From the NCBI GenBank assembly GCA_029260155.1, contig JAJDDU010000051.1, positions 1 to 5,344 of the forward strand: a stretch of 5,344 nt of DNA, written 5' to 3'. The notes under the pieces were generated by a model that did no database searches, was not told the DNA's origin, and saw only the letters and a list, made by a program, of their open reading frames with translations. Shown piece after piece: positions 5,101 through 5,344 of this stretch. The position numbers and the translations under genes are program-made. The DNA is from Phycisphaerae bacterium. GTDB taxonomy: Bacteria > Planctomycetota > Phycisphaerae > UBA1845. How positions within the stretch are numbered: the first letter of the stretch is position 1; each line of letters begins with the position of its first letter.

Positions 5101-5344
5101 ATGACGCTGGACATTCTCACTGCTGCGGAGGTCGCGAAGCTCCTGCGTGTCTCACGCGACACGGTGTACACCCTGGCCTCGCGAGGTGAGCTGCCCGGGC
5201 GGAGAGTCGGCCGTACCTGGCGTTTCCCGAAAGACACTATTGAGAGCTACATCCGCGAACACGGTGCGGTCGTTGCACATGATGGCAACGTTGCAGGCAA
5301 TCACGAGGCCAATCGCGTTATGGACGAAACGGCCACACCAGATG
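5101..5344 (+). CDS. Excisionase-type helix-turn-helix DNA-binding protein, N-terminal part, runs off the window
   Basis: The frame opens at ATG 5101 and stays open for 81 codons to the right edge. Residues 4-52 form a classic excisionase/MerR-like winged helix-turn-helix (HTH_17, Pfam PF12728): DILTAAEVAKLLRVSRDTVY (4-23) is the HTH, GELPGRRVGRTWRFPKD (29-45) is the wing, and TIESYI (46-51) the closing helix. After residue 55 the sequence is hydrophilic and not recognised. CGGGAAG (5089-5095) lies about 5 nt before the ATG, a good ribosome-binding site. The domain occurs in small regulators or excisionases of mobile elements and as a DNA-binding head on larger proteins. Which of these applies cannot be decided without the downstream sequence, and no integrase is visible in the window. 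Confidence 0.88.
   Translation, partial: MTLDILTAAEVAKLLRVSRDTVYTLASRGELPGRRVGRTWRFPKDTIESYIREHGAVVAHDGNVAGNHEANRVMDETATPD

Noticed and set aside
1..5344. CRISPR array, tRNA, rRNA, IS terminal repeats
   Set aside because: I looked for repeat-spacer periodicity, tRNA/rRNA motifs and inverted ends flanking the acr3 break and saw none.

Overview
The window looks like a piece of a Gram-negative, moderately GC-rich chromosome or metagenome contig. An outer-membrane porin with a signal peptide and a lipobox lipoprotein both imply an outer membrane. The coiled-coil porin and the CDDGGPG-type Cys-rich lipoprotein remind me of planctomycetes, and to a lesser degree of myxobacteria. This is an impression, not a phylogenetic result.

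Layout. (1) Positions 1-961, minus strand: the N-terminal 320 codons of a Porin O/P family (OprO/OprP-like) outer-membrane porin that runs off the left edge. This gene is visibly more AT-rich than the rest. (2) Positions 962-1356: a 395-bp divergent intergenic region. Its porin-proximal half carries three CTTT units (minus strand) spaced exactly 11 bp apart, like a PhoB-type box. Its ars-proximal half carries a palindrome just upstream of arsR that fits an ArsR/SmtB operator. (3) Positions 1357-2549, plus strand: an arsenic operon. It holds arsR (metalloid-sensing repressor with a CxCxxC site), arsC (thioredoxin-type, LMW-phosphatase-fold arsenate reductase) and an acr3 arsenite exporter cut off after 108 residues. 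(4) Positions 2550-2960: a scar. Directly after the acr3 break lies an antisense fragment that looks like the C-terminal part of a SWIM zinc-finger/DUF6880-type protein, also missing its end. (5) Positions 2961-4544, plus strand: a 527-aa secreted lipoprotein of unknown function with two Cys-rich modules. (6) Positions 4545-5100: 556 bp without a convincing gene, holding a hairpin and a near-perfect 18-bp repeat. (7) Positions 5101-5344, plus strand: the start of an excisionase-type helix-turn-helix protein that runs off the right edge.

How it fits together. ArsR would repress its own operon until arsenite binds. ArsC reduces arsenate to arsenite, which an intact Acr3 would export. Here the exporter lacks its later helices, including the known functional Cys and Glu, so the operon as seen should produce arsenite without exporting it unless another exporter exists elsewhere. 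The neighbouring porin belongs to a family that includes phosphate channels, and arsenate is a phosphate analogue, so the pairing may matter, but the composition difference also fits chance juxtaposition by transfer. I found no clear undescribed multi-gene system. The best leads are the acr3 rearrangement junction, the 11-bp tandem box and the lipoprotein.
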